Assembly: GCA_002342205.1 (NCBI GenBank)
Contig: DDPN01000118.1
Span: forward strand, 1-8,327
Reading direction: 5' to 3'
Length of the DNA: 8,327 bases
DNA from: Chitinophagaceae bacterium UBA2467
Lineage (GTDB): Bacteria; Bacteroidota; Bacteroidia; Chitinophagales; Chitinophagaceae
Positions 7,484 to 8,327 of this stretch are shown here, in pieces. A program made the position numbers and the translations under genes. The notes under the pieces are model-generated. The model saw only the letters and a list, made by a program, of their open reading frames with translations. It did not search any database and had not been told where the DNA came from. The first letter of the stretch is position 1, and each line of letters starts with the position of its first letter.

Positions 7484-7491
7484 TATCTTTG
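7484..7491 (+). promoter_or_regulatory. Probable -7 box of the receptor gene
   Basis: TATCTTTG matches TAnnTTTG exactly and ends 18 bases before the ATG at 7510, the same distance as for gcvT. No TTG is present at the right distance for a -33 element; the closest resemblance is TTTC at 7454-7457, 26 bases upstream. The gap after the SNF2 stop shows no clear terminator. Confidence 0.5.
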
Positions 7492-7509
7492 CGGACTTTA
7501 ATTCTATTT

Positions 7510-8327
7510 ATGAGAAAACTGCTCAGTACTTTATTGGTATTCATCTCCTTAGTCAATGTTTCCCTTGCCCAACGCGCCGAAGGTGAGATAAAGGGGGTGC
7601 TGACAGATTCTTCATCCAAACAGCCAATTGCAGATGCAACCGTATCGGTGGTTAGTGCTAAAGATTCAGCACTTGCGAGTTTTGTACTTTCTTCTAAACA
7701 AGGCGCATTTGAAATCAAAAATTTATTACCCGGTGATTACCGTTTGATTGTAAGCAGCAAAGGCCTTGAAGAGATTCGTCGCAATTTTAGTATCACTGCA
7801 GATAAAAAAACAATTGATCTGGGCACGCTCTCCATGAATAAAGATTATAAGATGATGGAGGGGGTAGTGGTTACAACAGAATCACCGATTGTTGTTAAGA
7901 ATGATACGGTTCAATTTAATGCCAGTGGATTTAAAACAATCCCTAACGCAACGGTAGAGGATTTATTGAAGAAGATTCCTGGTATGGAGGTGGATAAAGA
8001 CGGAAACGTAAAAGCGCAGGGTGAGCAGGTTCAAAAAGTATTAGTAGACGGGAAAGAATTTTTTGGCAACGATCCTAAGTTGGCTACTAAAAACCTCACT
8101 GCGGATATGATTGAAAGTGTTCAGGTGTTTGATGATATGAGTGATCAATCAAAGTTTACACGTATTGATGATGGGAGTCGTAGTAAGACGATCAACATTA
8201 AACTGAAGAAGGATCGCAACAAAGGATTTTTCACCCGCGCATTAGCAGGTTATGGAAGTAATGATCGCTACGAGGGCAATTTTACTTACAATAATTTCAA
8301 TGGGAATAAAAGATTTTCTGTTTTAAT
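7510..8327 (+). CDS. TonB-dependent receptor-like outer-membrane protein, N-terminal part (3' partial)
   Basis: The frame from the ATG at 7510 is open to the right edge, giving 272 codons. Residues 1-20 form a signal peptide (MRKLL, hydrophobic core, SLA before Q21), so the protein is exported. Residues 25-110 are a carboxypeptidase-regulatory-like beta-sandwich (GEIKGVLTDSSSKQPIADA, LLPGDYRLIV). Residues 117-232 are a plug-like domain: EGVVVTTESP, TVEDLLKKIPGMEVDKDG (148-165), KVLVDGKEFFG (176-186), NLTADMIESVQVFD (195-208) and KTINIKLKKD (226-235). The start of the beta-barrel follows (AGYGSNDRYEGNFTYNNFNG). This order fits the Bacteroidota outer-membrane beta-barrel receptor group that lacks a SusD partner in the usual form. 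The ligand cannot be told, and the barrel and any partner gene lie beyond the window. There is no Shine-Dalgarno sequence; the leader is AT-rich, as is usual in this phylum. Confidence 0.9.
   Translation, partial: MRKLLSTLLVFISLVNVSLAQRAEGEIKGVLTDSSSKQPIADATVSVVSAKDSALASFVLSSKQGAFEIKNLLPGDYRLIVSSKGLEEIRRNFSITADKKTIDLGTLSMNKDYKMMEGVVVTTESPIVVKNDTVQFNASGFKTIPNATVEDLLKKIPGMEVDKDGNVKAQGEQVQKVLVDGKEFFGNDPKLATKNLTADMIESVQVFDDMSDQSKFTRIDDGSRSKTINIKLKKDRNKGFFTRALAGYGSNDRYEGNFTYNNFNGNKRFSVL

Noticed and set aside
7380..7718. 112-residue - strand reading frame across the SNF2-receptor junction
   Set aside because: It overlaps two well-supported + strand genes and shows no family resemblance; the signal peptide and plug-domain sequence on the + strand explain the region.

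Overview
The window reads as ordinary chromosomal DNA from a Bacteroidota bacterium, most likely Chitinophagaceae or a close relative. This rests on four things: AT-rich 5' leaders that mostly lack Shine-Dalgarno sequences, repeated TAnnTTTG -7 boxes upstream of genes, a TonB-dependent receptor with an N-terminal carboxypeptidase-regulatory-like domain, and protein sequences of Bacteroidota character. All six genes lie on the + strand. No RNA gene, mobile element, CRISPR array or phage gene was seen.

Layout. 1-1136: C-terminal part of a PspC-type inner-membrane protein, open at the left edge. 1127-1157: a well-formed Bacteroidota promoter. 1176-2267: gcvT, the T-protein of the glycine cleavage system. 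2270-2746: a SRPBCC-fold protein 2 bases downstream, probably co-transcribed with gcvT. 2808-3536: a ComB-family 2-phosphosulfolactate phosphatase with its own likely -7 box and a weak terminator at its end. 3537-3680: an intergenic leader with a -7 box and a four-codon ATG...TGA reading frame. 3681-7442: a 1253-residue SWIM zinc finger + SNF2 ATPase starting at TTG. 7510-8327: the N-terminal 272 residues of an outer-membrane TonB-dependent receptor-like protein, open at the right edge.

How the genes relate. The set looks like housekeeping and envelope functions side by side, not one dedicated system. Only gcvT and the SRPBCC gene are tightly coupled. The other genes appear to have their own promoters: exact TAnnTTTG boxes end 18, 15 and 18 bases before the starts of gcvT, comB and the receptor gene. 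For the SNF2 gene the box ends 19 bases before an ATG that is in frame with the gene but followed three codons later by TGA. This is the most interesting local anomaly.

I found no convincing new multi-gene system. The points most worth checking are the SNF2 start region, the misleading upstream TTG start of comB, and a ComB homologue without other coenzyme M genes in view.
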